A stretch of DNA of 64,000 nucleotides from Prauserella alba (lineage in GTDB: Bacteria > Actinomycetota > Actinomycetes > Mycobacteriales > Pseudonocardiaceae). The DNA is taken from positions 1,476,841 through 1,540,840 of the forward strand of contig NZ_JAMTCH010000003.1 of assembly GCF_024171735.1 (NCBI RefSeq), read 5' to 3'. Numbering within the stretch: position 1 is the first letter of the stretch; every line of letters begins with the position of its first letter. Positions 42,009 to 51,457 of this stretch are shown piece by piece. Position numbers and translations under genes: made by a program. The notes under the pieces were generated by a model. That model was not told the DNA's origin. It was given only the letters and a program-made list of their open reading frames with translations, and made no database searches.

Positions 42009-42407
42009 TCAGCGCATGCCGAGCCTGCGGGTGAGGGTGATCTCGAGGACGACCCGGTTGGGGTTGACGCGCGGCGTGCGGTATCGCTCGGCGTAGCGCC
42101 GTTCCGCCTCGCCGACCGCGTCGGCGTCGTCGCGCACGACGGCGCGCCCCTCGAGTGTCGACCACCTGCGGCCGTCGACCTGGCTCACCGCCACCGGCAC
42201 GCCCTCGTGGCCGCCGCGGCGGACGTTGCGGGCCTTGACGCTGTCGCCGGAGCAGATGACCCGCGCGACGGCGAACTCCTCGTCGACGGTCACCCCGACG
42301 GGCACCACGTGGGGCGTGCCGTCGGCCCGCGGTGTCGTCAGCGTGGCGATGCGGCGTTCGCGCCAGAACTCGGTCACGTCGTCACTCGGCTCGGTGGTGT
42401 GGGCCAT
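42009..42407 (-). CDS. PPOX-class F420-dependent oxidoreductase
   Basis: A 132-residue split-barrel flavin/F420-binding protein. It begins with the family pattern RRIATLTTPRADGTPHVVPVGV and continues with SQVDGRRWSTLEGRAVVRDD. Such proteins bind F420 and reduce quinones or other small molecules; F420 cofactor use is common in this phylum. It converges on the metallo-hydrolase gene and stands alone. Confidence 0.88.
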   Translation of the reverse strand: MAHTTEPSDDVTEFWRERRIATLTTPRADGTPHVVPVGVTVDEEFAVARVICSGDSVKARNVRRGGHEGVPVAVSQVDGRRWSTLEGRAVVRDDADAVGEAERRYAERYRTPRVNPNRVVLEITLTRRLGMR

Positions 42408-42495
42408 GGGCTCACCCTATTGGCCCGTGGTCCCGCCCTCGGGTCGGCCACCTGCCGCGTCGCCCCCAACGACGCGCCCTGACCGGGGCCGCCGT

Positions 42496-43365
42496 TCAGG
42501 GCAGCAGGCGGGACAGGGTCAGTGCGGCGGTGCGGACGGCCGGAGCGACGCGGTCGAGGCGCATCCGGTTCGTCCACCCGGAGAGCGACAGCGCGCCGAC
42601 CGCGGTGCCGTCGGAGCCGAGCAGCGGCGCCCCGGCGCAGACCACGCCGACCCCGGACTCCTCCCTGTCGTAGGCGATACTGTCGCGGGCGATCGTGGCC
42701 AGCTGGGACCGGAAGAGTCCCGGCGCCGTCACGGTCCGCGGGCTGATCCGGCTCAGCCCGGCGGTGATCACATCGTCCACAACGGACTCCGCGGAGAAGG
42801 CCAGGATCGCCTTGCCGACGGAGGTGGCGTGCGCGGGAAACCGTCCGCCCACGCGTGACGGCAGTGTCGGTGCGTCGGGGCCGCGGAGAATGTCGAGGTA
42901 GACCACCTCGGTGCCCTCCAGGACGGCCAGATGCGCGGTGTTGCGGGTCGCCTCGCGCAGGTCGGCGAGATACGGCCGGGCAGCGTCGACCAGGCCCCGC
43001 TGGGCCACGGCGAGCTGGCCGATCTCGAACAGTTTCAATGCGAGTCGCAGTCTGCCCCTGCCCGCCGGTTCGAGCAGCCCCTCGTCGGCCAGGTGGGCGG
43101 TGAGCCGGTGCGTGGTCGACTTCGGCACGCCGGTCCGGCGGGCCAGTTCGGACACGCCGAGCGCCTCGTCGCCGGGGCGGAACGCGGACAGCAGCGCCGC
43201 CACCCTCGCCGCCGTCGAGGCGGTCCCGTCCGCCGGTGGGGTGCCGTGAGCCGGGGTCGCCCCGGCACCGTCCCGGGCCGTGGTGGGGCGCCGAACGGGG
43301 GAGGCGGGGTCATCGGCGCCGTTCGGGTCGCGGGCGACGTCGTTGTTCCGGTGAGCGGGACACAT
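42496..43365 (-). CDS. IclR family transcriptional regulator
   Basis: A 289-residue IclR regulator. The winged helix-turn-helix ([31 protein letters not shown]) is near 68-98 and a GAF-like effector domain follows ([15 protein letters not shown] ... [11 protein letters not shown]). IclR proteins typically control aromatic catabolism. It is divergent from the acetaldehyde dehydrogenase/aldolase pair with 40 bp between starts. ATG 43365 has AGGA 7 bases upstream. The first 50 residues are low in complexity and probably disordered. Confidence 0.9.
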   Translation of the reverse strand: MCPAHRNNDVARDPNGADDPASPVRRPTTARDGAGATPAHGTPPADGTASTAARVAALLSAFRPGDEALGVSELARRTGVPKSTTHRLTAHLADEGLLEPAGRGRLRLALKLFEIGQLAVAQRGLVDAARPYLADLREATRNTAHLAVLEGTEVVYLDILRGPDAPTLPSRVGGRFPAHATSVGKAILAFSAESVVDDVITAGLSRISPRTVTAPGLFRSQLATIARDSIAYDREESGVGVVCAGAPLLGSDGTAVGALSLSGWTNRMRLDRVAPAVRTAALTLSRLLP

Positions 43366-43405
43366 GCGTTGATCCTGGCGTATGCGGTGCCGCAGCGTCA
43401 TCCCC
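43366..43405. promoter_or_regulatory. Very short divergent region with palindrome
   Basis: Only 40 bp separate two divergent start codons. TGCGG-TG-CCGCA (43383-43394) is a palindrome and the likely IclR site. Promoters for both genes must overlap the coding ends or each other. Confidence 0.45.
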
Positions 43406-44323
43406 ATGAGCAGATCTCGAGCGGTGGCCGCGATCGTCGGCCCCGGCAACATCGGCACCGACCTGCTGGCGAAACTGCAGCGCAGCGAGCTCGTCGACGT
43501 GCGCTACATGGTGGGCGTCGACCCGGCCTCGGAAGGCCTGGCGCGCGCCGAGGCGCTCGGTGTGGAGGCCTCGGCGGGCGGCGTCGACTGGCTGCTGGCC
43601 CGGGACGCGACGCCGGACCTGGTCTTCGACGCGACGTCGGCGAAGGCGCACCTGGCGGCCGCACCGCGCTACGCCGAGGCCGGCATCAGGGCCGTCGATC
43701 TGACCCCGGCGGCGACCGGTCCGTTCACGTGCCCGGTCGTGAACCTGCAGGAGCACCTCGACGTGCCCAACGTGAACATGATCACCTGCGGTGGGCAGGC
43801 GACCATCCCGATCGTGCACGCGGTCAGCAGTGTCACCGCCGTGCCGTACGCCGAGATCGTGGCGTCCGTGTCGTCGCGGTCGGCGGGTCCGGGCACGCGC
43901 GCCAACATCGACGAGTTCACCGAGACGACGGGCCGCGGCCTCGAAGTCGTGGGCGGCGCCGAACGCGGCAAGGCGATCATCATCATCAACCCGATGGACC
44001 CGCCGATGATCATGCGGGACACCGTGTTCTGCGCGATCGACCCCGATGCCGACCGCACGGCCATCGCACGGTCCATTCACGACACGGTGCGGCGGGTGCA
44101 GGAGTACGTGCCCGGTTACACGGTGAAGGCCGAGCCGCAGTTCGACGACCCGCGCCCCGACTGGAACGGTCACGCCCGGGTCGGCGTGTTCCTGGAAGTG
44201 GCCGGGGGCGGCGACTACCTGCCCGCCTACGCCGGAAACCTCGACATCATGACCGCCGCGGCCGCGCGGGTCGGCGAGCTCATGGCGGAGCGGCTGCTCG
44301 AGAAGAAGGCGGTGCACGCATGA
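43406..44323 (+). CDS. mhpF: Acetaldehyde dehydrogenase (acetylating)
   Basis: A 305-residue acylating aldehyde dehydrogenase of the MhpF/DmpF/HsaG family. It converts acetaldehyde or propanal to acetyl- or propanoyl-CoA with NAD. The NAD motif VGPGNIGTD is at 11-19 and the catalytic Cys128 lies in [12 protein letters not shown]. It forms a channelling complex with the aldolase encoded next, whose ATG overlaps its stop. In sterol or aromatic catabolism it finishes meta-cleavage products. Confidence 0.95.
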   Translation: MSRSRAVAAIVGPGNIGTDLLAKLQRSELVDVRYMVGVDPASEGLARAEALGVEASAGGVDWLLARDATPDLVFDATSAKAHLAAAPRYAEAGIRAVDLTPAATGPFTCPVVNLQEHLDVPNVNMITCGGQATIPIVHAVSSVTAVPYAEIVASVSSRSAGPGTRANIDEFTETTGRGLEVVGGAERGKAIIIINPMDPPMIMRDTVFCAIDPDADRTAIARSIHDTVRRVQEYVPGYTVKAEPQFDDPRPDWNGHARVGVFLEVAGGGDYLPAYAGNLDIMTAAAARVGELMAERLLEKKAVHA

Positions 44324-45348
44324 CGGCCCCGGTCCGGATCGTGGACACGACCCTGCGCGACGGCAGCCACGCCATGGCGCACCGGTTCACCGAGCAGCAC
44401 GTGCGGGACACCGTGCGCGCACTCGACAGCGCCGGGGTGTCGCTCGTCGAGGTCAGCCACGGCGACGGGCTCGGCGGGTCGACGTTCAACTACGGCTTCT
44501 CCCTCGTCGACGAAGCCGCGCTGATCGCCGCGGCCGTCGACGAGGCGCGGCAGGCACGGATCGCGGTGCTGCTCCTACCGGGGCTCGGCACGGTGACCGA
44601 CCTGCGGGCCGCCGCGGACCTCGGCGCGGGTGCGGTGCGCATCGCGACGCACTGCACCGAGGCCGACGTGTCGGTACAGCACTTCACGGCAGCCAGGGAC
44701 CTCGGCCTGGAAACCGTGGGATTCCTGATGCTCTCGCACATGTCCGAGCCGGAGGCGCTGGCGAAGCAGGCACGGATCATGGCCGACGCCGGCTGTCAGT
44801 GCGTGTACGTCGTCGACTCGGCGGGTGCACTGATCCTGGAGGACGCCTCGGACCGCGTCGCGGCGATCGTGGCCGAACTCGGCGACGACGCCCAGGTCGG
44901 CTATCACGGGCACCAGAACCTCAGCTTCGGCGTGGCCAACTCGGTGTTGGCCCACCGTGCGGGCGCCCGGCAGATCGACGGATCGCTCGTGGCGCTCGGC
45001 GCTGGCGCGGGCAACTCGCCGACCGAGGTGCTCGCCGCGACGTTCGACCGGCTCGGGGTCGAGACCGGCGTCGACAAGGACGTGTTGATGGACGCGGCGG
45101 AGAACGTCGTCAAGCCGTTCATCACGCGCCTGCCGGTCATGGATCGCTCGTCGATCGTGCAGGGATTCGGCGGTGTGTACTCGAGTTTCCTGCTGCACGC
45201 CGAACGGGCGGCCGAGCGGTACGGCGTGCCCGCGCACGAGATCCTCTATCGCGTCGGGGAGCGGCGCTACGTCGGCGGCCAGGAGGACATGATCATCGAC
45301 ATCGCACTCGAACTCGTGGCCGCCCGCGGGGACGCCGTGGGTGCGTGA
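44320..45348 (+). CDS. mhpE: 4-hydroxy-2-oxovalerate aldolase
   Basis: A 342-residue HMGL-like aldolase of the DmpG/BphI/HsaF family, cleaving 4-hydroxy-2-oxoacids to pyruvate and an aldehyde. It has [10 protein letters not shown] near the start, with Arg13, Asp14 and His17 at the catalytic/metal positions, and the GYHGHQNLS metal motif. The aldehyde passes straight to MhpF. The hydratase that normally precedes the aldolase (MhpD/HsaE) and ring-cleavage genes are not present, which is unusual for this pair. Confidence 0.95.
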   Translation: MTAPVRIVDTTLRDGSHAMAHRFTEQHVRDTVRALDSAGVSLVEVSHGDGLGGSTFNYGFSLVDEAALIAAAVDEARQARIAVLLLPGLGTVTDLRAAADLGAGAVRIATHCTEADVSVQHFTAARDLGLETVGFLMLSHMSEPEALAKQARIMADAGCQCVYVVDSAGALILEDASDRVAAIVAELGDDAQVGYHGHQNLSFGVANSVLAHRAGARQIDGSLVALGAGAGNSPTEVLAATFDRLGVETGVDKDVLMDAAENVVKPFITRLPVMDRSSIVQGFGGVYSSFLLHAERAAERYGVPAHEILYRVGERRYVGGQEDMIIDIALELVAARGDAVGA

Positions 45349-45360
45349 GTGCGGGTGGGG

Positions 45361-45972
45361 TCAGCTGTGCAGCGCGTCGACACCGAGGACGAGCTTGACG
45401 CAGTGGGCCACGAGCCGGTCGCGGCCGACGTCGAGGGTGCCGTCGAGGTAGGCGGTGAACAGGTTGGCGAGTCCGCCCACCAGCGCGGTGGCTGTCATCG
45501 CGCGATCCTCCTCGTCGGTGCCCGCGGAGAGCTCGTCCCGTACGAGTGCGGCGAACATCGGGATGCGCTGTACCCCGCTGCGGCTCAGGGCGGGGTGGGA
45601 CAGCGGCGCCAACAGCAGTACGCGGCCTTTGCGGGGGTCGTCGATGATCAGCTCGACGAAGGCGGTGACCGCGGCCTTCGCCCTGGCAGGACGATCCTCG
45701 GCGGGCGCGGACGCCACGGCGTCGACGAGGGCACGGTGGGCTTCGGCGGCCAGCGCGTCGTAGACGGCGACGATGAGTTCGTCGCGGTCGGCGAAGTTCT
45801 CGTAGAAGTAGCGTTCGGTGAGCCTGCTGTGGCGGCAGACCGCGCGCACGCTGAGGGCGGCGCCGTCGTCGGAGCCGAGCAGGGTCAGCCCGGAGTCGAG
45901 CAGCTGTCGCCTGCGGGCTGCCTTGCGGTCGGCCAGTGTGGTCCCCGCCCAGGTGCGGCTTTCGGTAGTCAT
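45361..45972 (-). CDS. TetR family transcriptional regulator
   Basis: A 203-residue TetR regulator. The helix-turn-helix ALSVRAVCRHSRLTERYFYENFADRDEL lies near residues 38-65. ATG 45972 has GAGGG 8 bases upstream and is preferred over the frame open to 46047, which would run through the operator region. It is divergent from the second mpaB gene, with inverted repeats between, and probably represses it. It converges on the aldolase gene with 12 bp between stops. Confidence 0.88.
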   Translation of the reverse strand: MTTESRTWAGTTLADRKAARRRQLLDSGLTLLGSDDGAALSVRAVCRHSRLTERYFYENFADRDELIVAVYDALAAEAHRALVDAVASAPAEDRPARAKAAVTAFVELIIDDPRKGRVLLLAPLSHPALSRSGVQRIPMFAALVRDELSAGTDEEDRAMTATALVGGLANLFTAYLDGTLDVGRDRLVAHCVKLVLGVDALHS

Positions 45973-46076
45973 GTGAACGTCCCTCGATTGACCACGGACG
46001 TTGTCGACCGTACCGTGAGCGCCGAAGTTGACAACGGTCGTAGTCACATTTTGGACCAGGACCAGGGGAGCAGGCG
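45973..46076. promoter_or_regulatory. Divergent tetR / mpaB operator region
   Basis: Two perfect inverted repeats overlap here: AACGTCC (45976-45982) with GGACGTT (45996-46002), and CGTTGTC (45999-46005) with GACAACG (46030-46036). They are good candidates for TetR binding sites controlling both genes. Confidence 0.55.
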
Positions 46077-47051
46077 ATGACGGAGGAGAGGACCCGGACC
46101 CCGCCGAAGGCCGCGGGTCGCGGCCCGGAGCCGCTCGGACCCGATTCGCTCACCTGGCGCATCTTCGGCGACTGGCGGGGACTGCTCATCGCGCTGTGGG
46201 CGGGCAGCATGCAGAACATGCACCCCGAACTCGGCGCAGGTGTCGAGGAGCACTCCCGGTTCTTCGACGAACGCTGGGAGCGGTTGTTCCGCTCGCTGTA
46301 CCCGATCGGCGGCGTGATCTACGACGGTCCCCGTGCCCACGCCACGGCGCGGGAGGTGCGCGGCTATCACGACACGATCCACGGCACCGACAGGTTCGGC
46401 CGCCGATACCATGCCCTCAACCCCGACACGTTCTACTGGGCACACGCGACGTTCTTCGTCAGCACGCTGATCATCGCCGAGAACTTCATGGGCGGGCTCA
46501 CCGAGGCGCAGCGGCGGCAGCTGTTCGACGAGCACAAGCGCTGGTACCGGATGTACGGCATGTCCATGCGGCCGGTGCCGGACACCTGGGAGGACTTCCA
46601 GGAGTACTGGGACCGCATGTGCCGCGACGTGCTCGAGGACAACAAGGCCACCCGCGACGTCCTCGACCTCTCTCGGATCGGCAGGCCGCCGCTGCTGAGG
46701 TGGCTTCCCGGTCCGCTGTGGACGCCGGTGCGGCCGCTGGTGCACCGGAGTTTCGTATGGCTCACGGTCGGCATGTACGACGCGGCGGTGCGCGAGCGGC
46801 TCGGCTACTCGTGGTCGCCGCGCGACGAGCGGCTGCACCGGCTGGTGGGCACGGCCATCCGGTTCGCGTTCCGCCTCGTTCCCTGGCAGCGGCGGTACCA
46901 TCCGCGGGCGAGGGCGGGCTGGCGGCGGGCGCTCGGCATGGACCCGGCGGCAACCCCGACGGTCGAGACACCGCCCCGGAACCTGCCGCCCGAGTCGGAG
47001 CGGTCCCTGCCCATCCACTACGTGCCCGCCGAACACCGGCCCACGGGCTGA
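46077..47051 (+). CDS. MpaB/DUF2236 family oxygenase, second copy
   Basis: A 324-residue MpaB/DUF2236 protein. It shares the FGRRYHALNPDTFYWAHATFF block and the conserved region around DVLEDNKATRDVL with the copy at 25207, although the two are clearly divergent. The family is related to haem-dependent rubber oxygenases. AGGGGAGC lies just before ATG 46077. The divergent TetR suggests induction by its substrate. It is followed by an LLM-type oxidoreductase on the same strand about 100 bp on, perhaps in one operon. The substrate is unknown. Confidence 0.87.
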   Translation: MTEERTRTPPKAAGRGPEPLGPDSLTWRIFGDWRGLLIALWAGSMQNMHPELGAGVEEHSRFFDERWERLFRSLYPIGGVIYDGPRAHATAREVRGYHDTIHGTDRFGRRYHALNPDTFYWAHATFFVSTLIIAENFMGGLTEAQRRQLFDEHKRWYRMYGMSMRPVPDTWEDFQEYWDRMCRDVLEDNKATRDVLDLSRIGRPPLLRWLPGPLWTPVRPLVHRSFVWLTVGMYDAAVRERLGYSWSPRDERLHRLVGTAIRFAFRLVPWQRRYHPRARAGWRRALGMDPAATPTVETPPRNLPPESERSLPIHYVPAEHRPTG

Positions 47052-47153
47052 CCGACGACCCCGGCCCGGCAGCGGCACCCGACACAGCAGCGCCCACCAC
47101 AGCGGCACCGAAGACAGGCATCCGACGACAGCGCGGTTGAAGGAGAATGCGAC

Positions 47154-48173
47154 GTGAAGCTCGGTTACCACCTCGGGTACTGGTCGTCCGGGCCGCCGGA
47201 CGGGGCGCTCGAGGCGATCACGACGGCCGAACAGCTCGGGTTCGACTCGGTGTGGACCGCCGAGGGTTACGGTTCCGACGCCCTCACCCCGCTCGCCTGG
47301 TGGGGATCGGCGACCTCCCGCGTCACGCTCGGCACCGACATCGTCCAGCTGTCGGCGCGCACGCCGACGGCCACCGCGATGGCCGCGCTGACCCTGGATC
47401 ACCTCTCCGGCGGGCGGTTCGTCCTCGGGATCGGCGCGTCCGGACCGCAGGTCGTCGAAGGGTGGTACGGCCAGCCGTACCCGAGACCGCTCGCCAGGAC
47501 GCGCGAGTACGTCGACATCGTGCGGCAGGTCGTCGCCCGCGAGGAGCCGGTCACCCACGACGGCAGGCAGTATCAACTGCCGTTGCAGGGCGGTACCGGC
47601 CTGGGCAAGGCGCTCAAGTCCACGGTGCACCCGCTGCGCCCGCGCATCCCGATCCACCTCGCCGCCGAGGGCCCGAAGAACGTGGCGCTGTCGGCGGAGA
47701 TCTGTGACGGCTGGCTGCCGCTGTTCTTCTCACCGAAGAGCGACGCGTTCTACCGCGCGGCCCTGGACGAGGGCTTCGCCGCACGCGGGCACCGGCCGGA
47801 CGATTTCGAGGTCGCCGCGTCGGTCCCGGTGATCGTGCACGACGACGTCGAACAGGCCGCGGCGCTGATCAAACCGTCGTTGGCGCTCTACATCGGCGGG
47901 ATGGGTGCCAAGGACGTCAACTTCCACCACGACGTGTTCGCGCGCATGGGCTATGCCGACGTCGCCGACAAGGTCCAGGACCTGTACCTCGCAGGCCGCA
48001 AGGACGAGGCCACCGCAGCGATCCCGACGTCGCTGGTCGAGGACACGTCGCTGATCGGCCCGCCCGCGAAGATCCGCGACGAGCTGCAGGCGTGGGAGGA
48101 GACGGTCGTGACGACGCTGCTCGTCCGCGGGGACGCCGCGACGCTGCGCCGGGTCGCCGACGCGCTGTCCTGA
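47154..48173 (+). CDS. LLM class F420-dependent oxidoreductase
   Basis: A 339-residue luciferase-like (LLM) protein of the F420-dependent branch. The TIM-barrel start MKLGYHLGYWSSGPP, LGFDSVWTAEGYGSDALTPLAWW and LGIGASGPQVVEGWYG are typical of the group containing Rv3520c. It should transfer hydride between F420 and an organic substrate. The GTG start has AAGGAG upstream. Possible cotranscription with mpaB suggests linked oxidation steps, but the substrate is unknown. Confidence 0.9.
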   Translation: MKLGYHLGYWSSGPPDGALEAITTAEQLGFDSVWTAEGYGSDALTPLAWWGSATSRVTLGTDIVQLSARTPTATAMAALTLDHLSGGRFVLGIGASGPQVVEGWYGQPYPRPLARTREYVDIVRQVVAREEPVTHDGRQYQLPLQGGTGLGKALKSTVHPLRPRIPIHLAAEGPKNVALSAEICDGWLPLFFSPKSDAFYRAALDEGFAARGHRPDDFEVAASVPVIVHDDVEQAAALIKPSLALYIGGMGAKDVNFHHDVFARMGYADVADKVQDLYLAGRKDEATAAIPTSLVEDTSLIGPPAKIRDELQAWEETVVTTLLVRGDAATLRRVADALS

Positions 48174-48315
48174 CCCGCCGAACCGCGCCCGTTCACCGAA
48201 CCACGCACCCCGACCGCCGCCGGCCGAGCCACACCGCCGGCGCACGGCGGGGTCGCATTCGGGTGAGGCGGTGCGGGTGACACGATTCCTCCACTCACAT
48301 CGTCCGAGGAGGAAC

Positions 48316-49662
48316 ATGTCGGCGCTGGGCACCAGGACCCGTCTCGGATACTCGCTCGGGTCGTTCGCCACGGGCGCGTTCGGGACGGTGCCGGGGCTGC
48401 TGTTGTTGCCGTACCTGACCGACACCATGGCCGTGCCCGCCGCGCTGGCGGGGGCGATCGTGCTGTTGCCCAAGGCATGGGACGTGCTGTTCAATCCGGT
48501 GGCCGGTCGGATCTCGGACGGCGTGCTGCGCAAGCACGGCAGCCGCAGGCCGTTCCTGCTGGCCGGGGGACTGGTCCTGGCGGTCTGCTTCGCCGCGCTG
48601 TTCGCCGGGCCGGGGCTCGGCTCCACGGCCGCGGACGCGGGGTACGTCGTGGTCGTGTTCTTCGTGTGTGCCACGGCGTTCGCGTTCTTCCAGGTTCCGT
48701 TCAACGCACTGCCCGCGGAGCTGACCGAGGACTACCACGAGCGCACACGGTTGACGACCTGGCGCATCGGCGTGCTCGCACTGGCGATCCTCGTCTCCGG
48801 TGCGGTCGCACCGGCCATCGCGAGCGGGCTCGGCGGCACCACCGGCTACCGCGTCATGGGGGTGTTCGTCGGCGTGCTCATCGCGCTCGGCGCGGTCGCC
48901 GTCTACACGGGCACCCGTGGCGCGCCCGTCGGCAGGCTGCGCGAACCCACGCCGGGCTGGCGCGAGCTGCTGCGGACCATGCGGTCCTGGCGCGCGTTCC
49001 GCTGGCTGCTGGCGGTCTACTTCCTGCAGGCGCTCGGCGTCGCGACGCTGCTGGCCGGTGTCAACTACGTGGCGCGGTACGTGCTCGGCGACCCCGATCT
49101 GCAGTCGATGCTGTTCGCGGGGTTCGTCGGCCCCGCACTGCTGGTCATGCCCGTGTGGGACCGCATCGGCCGCAGCGGTGGCAAACTCACGGGCTTCCGG
49201 GTGTCGTCGGTGCTGCTGGCCTGCGCGCTGGCCGCTCTCGCGTTCGCCCCACTGATGGCGACCCCGGCGGTGTTCGTCTTCGTCGCGGTCGCCGGTGTGG
49301 GCTATGCCGGCATCCAGGTGTTCCCGCTGGCCATCCTGCCGGACCTGATCTCGGCCGAGGAGGAGCGGACGGGCGCCACCAGGGCGGGGATCACGGCGGG
49401 CGTCTGGACCGCAGCCGAGACGCTCGGTCTCGCCGTCGGGCCCGGTCTGTTCGGGCTCGTGCTGGCCATCGGCGGATACGTCTCGAGCGGGCAGGCGACG
49501 GCGACCCAGCCCGAGAGCGCCGTCACGGCGATCACCCTCGGCTTCTCGGTGCTGCCTGCCGTGTTCGTCGCGCTCGCGCTGCCCCTGCTGCGACGGAGCG
49601 TCCTCGGCGACCGTCGGCCCCAACGGGACGCGGGCGCGGCGACCGGGGGAGGAGGCGCGTGA
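48316..49662 (+). CDS. MFS transporter, GPH (glycoside-pentoside-hexuronide) type
   Basis: A 448-residue transporter with about 12 membrane helices. The start TRLGYSLGSFATGAFGTVPGLLLLPYLTD and the loop KAWDVLFNPVAGRISDGVLRKHGSRRPFLLAGG are typical of the GPH family of cation:solute symporters. A GAGGAGG site precedes ATG 48316. Its stop overlaps the GTG of the PLP-enzyme gene (GTGA), so transporter and enzyme are coupled, implying uptake or export of that enzyme's substrate or product. Confidence 0.9.
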   Translation: MSALGTRTRLGYSLGSFATGAFGTVPGLLLLPYLTDTMAVPAALAGAIVLLPKAWDVLFNPVAGRISDGVLRKHGSRRPFLLAGGLVLAVCFAALFAGPGLGSTAADAGYVVVVFFVCATAFAFFQVPFNALPAELTEDYHERTRLTTWRIGVLALAILVSGAVAPAIASGLGGTTGYRVMGVFVGVLIALGAVAVYTGTRGAPVGRLREPTPGWRELLRTMRSWRAFRWLLAVYFLQALGVATLLAGVNYVARYVLGDPDLQSMLFAGFVGPALLVMPVWDRIGRSGGKLTGFRVSSVLLACALAALAFAPLMATPAVFVFVAVAGVGYAGIQVFPLAILPDLISAEEERTGATRAGITAGVWTAAETLGLAVGPGLFGLVLAIGGYVSSGQATATQPESAVTAITLGFSVLPAVFVALALPLLRRSVLGDRRPQRDAGAATGGGGA

Positions 49663-51140
49663 TCCCCGGCGCGAATCCCGATGCGACCGGTGTCGAGGAG
49701 GTGCTCGCCGAACTCGCCCTGCTGCGGCGCGGTGACGCACCGACCCACGGTGGCCGCACGCTCGCCTACGTCTACGACAGCGGTCTCGCCGAGCTCGACG
49801 AACTCGCCGCACGCGCGCACGCGGCGGCCGGCTCGGCCAACGGCCTCGACCCGACGGCGTTCCCCAGCCTGCTGCGCATGGAGAACGACCTGGTCGGCGC
49901 GGCGATACGGCTGCTGGGCGGGGAACCGGGCGCGGTCGGGACGCTGACGTCCGGTGGCACCGAGTCGTGCCTGCTGGCCGTACTGGCCGCGCGGGAGGGA
50001 CGGCGGGACGTCGCGGACCCGTCGATCGTCGTCCCATCGACGGTGCATGCGGCGTTCCGCAAGGCGGGGCACCTGTTCGGTGTCCGCGTCGTCGGTGTGC
50101 CGGTGGATCCCACGACCTTCCGTGCCGATCCGGCCGCGACGGCCGCGGCTGTCGACGACACCACCGTGCTCGTCGTCGGGAGCGCGCCGTCGTACGCCCA
50201 CGGCGTCATCGACCCGATCCCGGAGCTCGCCGCAGTGGCCGGGGAACGCGGCGTGCGCATGCACGTCGACGCGTGCATCGGCGGCTGGGTGCTGCCGTAC
50301 CTGCGCCGCGACGGCGCGCGCGGCGGGCCCGGCGCGTTCGATCTGTCGGTGCCCGGGGTCACGAGCCTGTCGGTGGACCTGCACAAGTACGCCTACTGCG
50401 CGAAAGGCGTGTCGGTGCTGCTGCACGCCGATCCGGAGCTGCGCCGCGGACACTACTTCGCGAGCGCCGACTGGCCTGGCTACACGATGCTCAACCCGAC
50501 GTTGCAGTCGACCCGGTCGGGTGGGCCGCTGGCCGCGGCGTGGGCTGTCGTGCGCCACGTCGGCGACGACGGCTACGCGCGGCTGGCCCGATCCGCCCGC
50601 ACCGCCGCCGAGCGGATCCGCGACGGGATCACCGCGGTCGACGGGCTGCGGGTGCTCGGCGATCCCGATGCGACACTCCTGGCCGTCGCGTTGGACGGCG
50701 AGCCGGGTTTCGACCTGTTCACGGTCGCCGATGAACTCGCCGCGCGCGGCTGGCACGTGCAGCCGCAGTTTCCCCACGAATCCTCGCCCGCCAACCTGCA
50801 CCTGACGATCACGGCCGTGAACCGCGGCCACGAGGACGCGCTGGTGACGGCGGTGCGCGAGGCGGTGGCGGCAGCGCGGGCCGCAGGCCCCGTCACGCTC
50901 GACGCCGACCTGCGTGCCCTCATCGGTGTTCTCGACCCGGACACACTCACCGCCCGGCAGTTCGCCGACGTGCTCGCCGCGGCCGGTCTGGACACGGGTA
51001 CCGGCGACGGTGCCGACCCCGGCCGTCCGATCCGGTTGCCGGACCGGATGGCCGGGATCAACACGATGCTCGCCGCGGCGTCGCCGCGGTTGCGGGAACG
51101 ACTGCTCGCCGAGTTCCTCGGGCTGCTCTACCGGCCGTGA
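49659..51140 (+). CDS. PLP-dependent decarboxylase/lyase (sphingosine-phosphate-lyase/GadB-like)
   Basis: A 493-residue fold-type I PLP enzyme of the group II decarboxylase family. The PLP lysine is Lys243 in DLHKYAYCAKG; TSGGTESCLLA near 104 binds the phosphate and HVDACIGGW carries the aspartate that contacts the ring nitrogen. The mix looks more like sphingosine-1-phosphate lyases and their bacterial relatives than glutamate decarboxylase. It is translated with the GPH transporter. The substrate is unknown; an amino acid or phospho-amino alcohol is possible. Confidence 0.88.
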   Translation: MIPGANPDATGVEEVLAELALLRRGDAPTHGGRTLAYVYDSGLAELDELAARAHAAAGSANGLDPTAFPSLLRMENDLVGAAIRLLGGEPGAVGTLTSGGTESCLLAVLAAREGRRDVADPSIVVPSTVHAAFRKAGHLFGVRVVGVPVDPTTFRADPAATAAAVDDTTVLVVGSAPSYAHGVIDPIPELAAVAGERGVRMHVDACIGGWVLPYLRRDGARGGPGAFDLSVPGVTSLSVDLHKYAYCAKGVSVLLHADPELRRGHYFASADWPGYTMLNPTLQSTRSGGPLAAAWAVVRHVGDDGYARLARSARTAAERIRDGITAVDGLRVLGDPDATLLAVALDGEPGFDLFTVADELAARGWHVQPQFPHESSPANLHLTITAVNRGHEDALVTAVREAVAAARAAGPVTLDADLRALIGVLDPDTLTARQFADVLAAAGLDTGTGDGADPGRPIRLPDRMAGINTMLAAASPRLRERLLAEFLGLLYRP

Positions 51141-51189
51141 TCGGTGCCCGCGGTCACCGCCCCGGCCTGCCGCGTCACCCTGCGCGTCG

Positions 51190-51450
51190 CTACTGCCGCC
51201 CCGGCGAGGTGCCGCCGTAGCGGCGGCGGAACTTCTCCACCTGCCCCGCGCTGTCCATGATGCGCTGCGTACCCGTCCAGAACGGGTGTGATGCGGAGCT
51301 GATCTCGACGGTCACGAGCGGGTAGGTCGTGCCGTCCTCCCACTCGATCGTGCGGTCCGAGGTCGCCGTGGACCGGGTCAGGAACCGGTCTCCGGTGTTG
51401 GCGTCCTGGAAGACCACCGGGTGGTACTCGGGGTGGATGTCGGGTTTCAT
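51190..51450 (-). CDS. rpmE2: 50S ribosomal protein L31 type B (zinc-free)
   Basis: An 86-residue type B L31, starting [16 protein letters not shown]. It has no cysteines, so it lacks the zinc ribbon of the housekeeping L31. Such copies replace the zinc protein in the ribosome during zinc starvation. ATG 51450 has GAGGTG upstream. It follows mrf by 7 bp on the same strand, so both should be under the Zur site at 52730. Confidence 0.96.
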   Translation of the reverse strand: MKPDIHPEYHPVVFQDANTGDRFLTRSTATSDRTIEWEDGTTYPLVTVEISSASHPFWTGTQRIMDSAGQVEKFRRRYGGTSPGRQ

Positions 51451-51457
51451 CGGTGCG

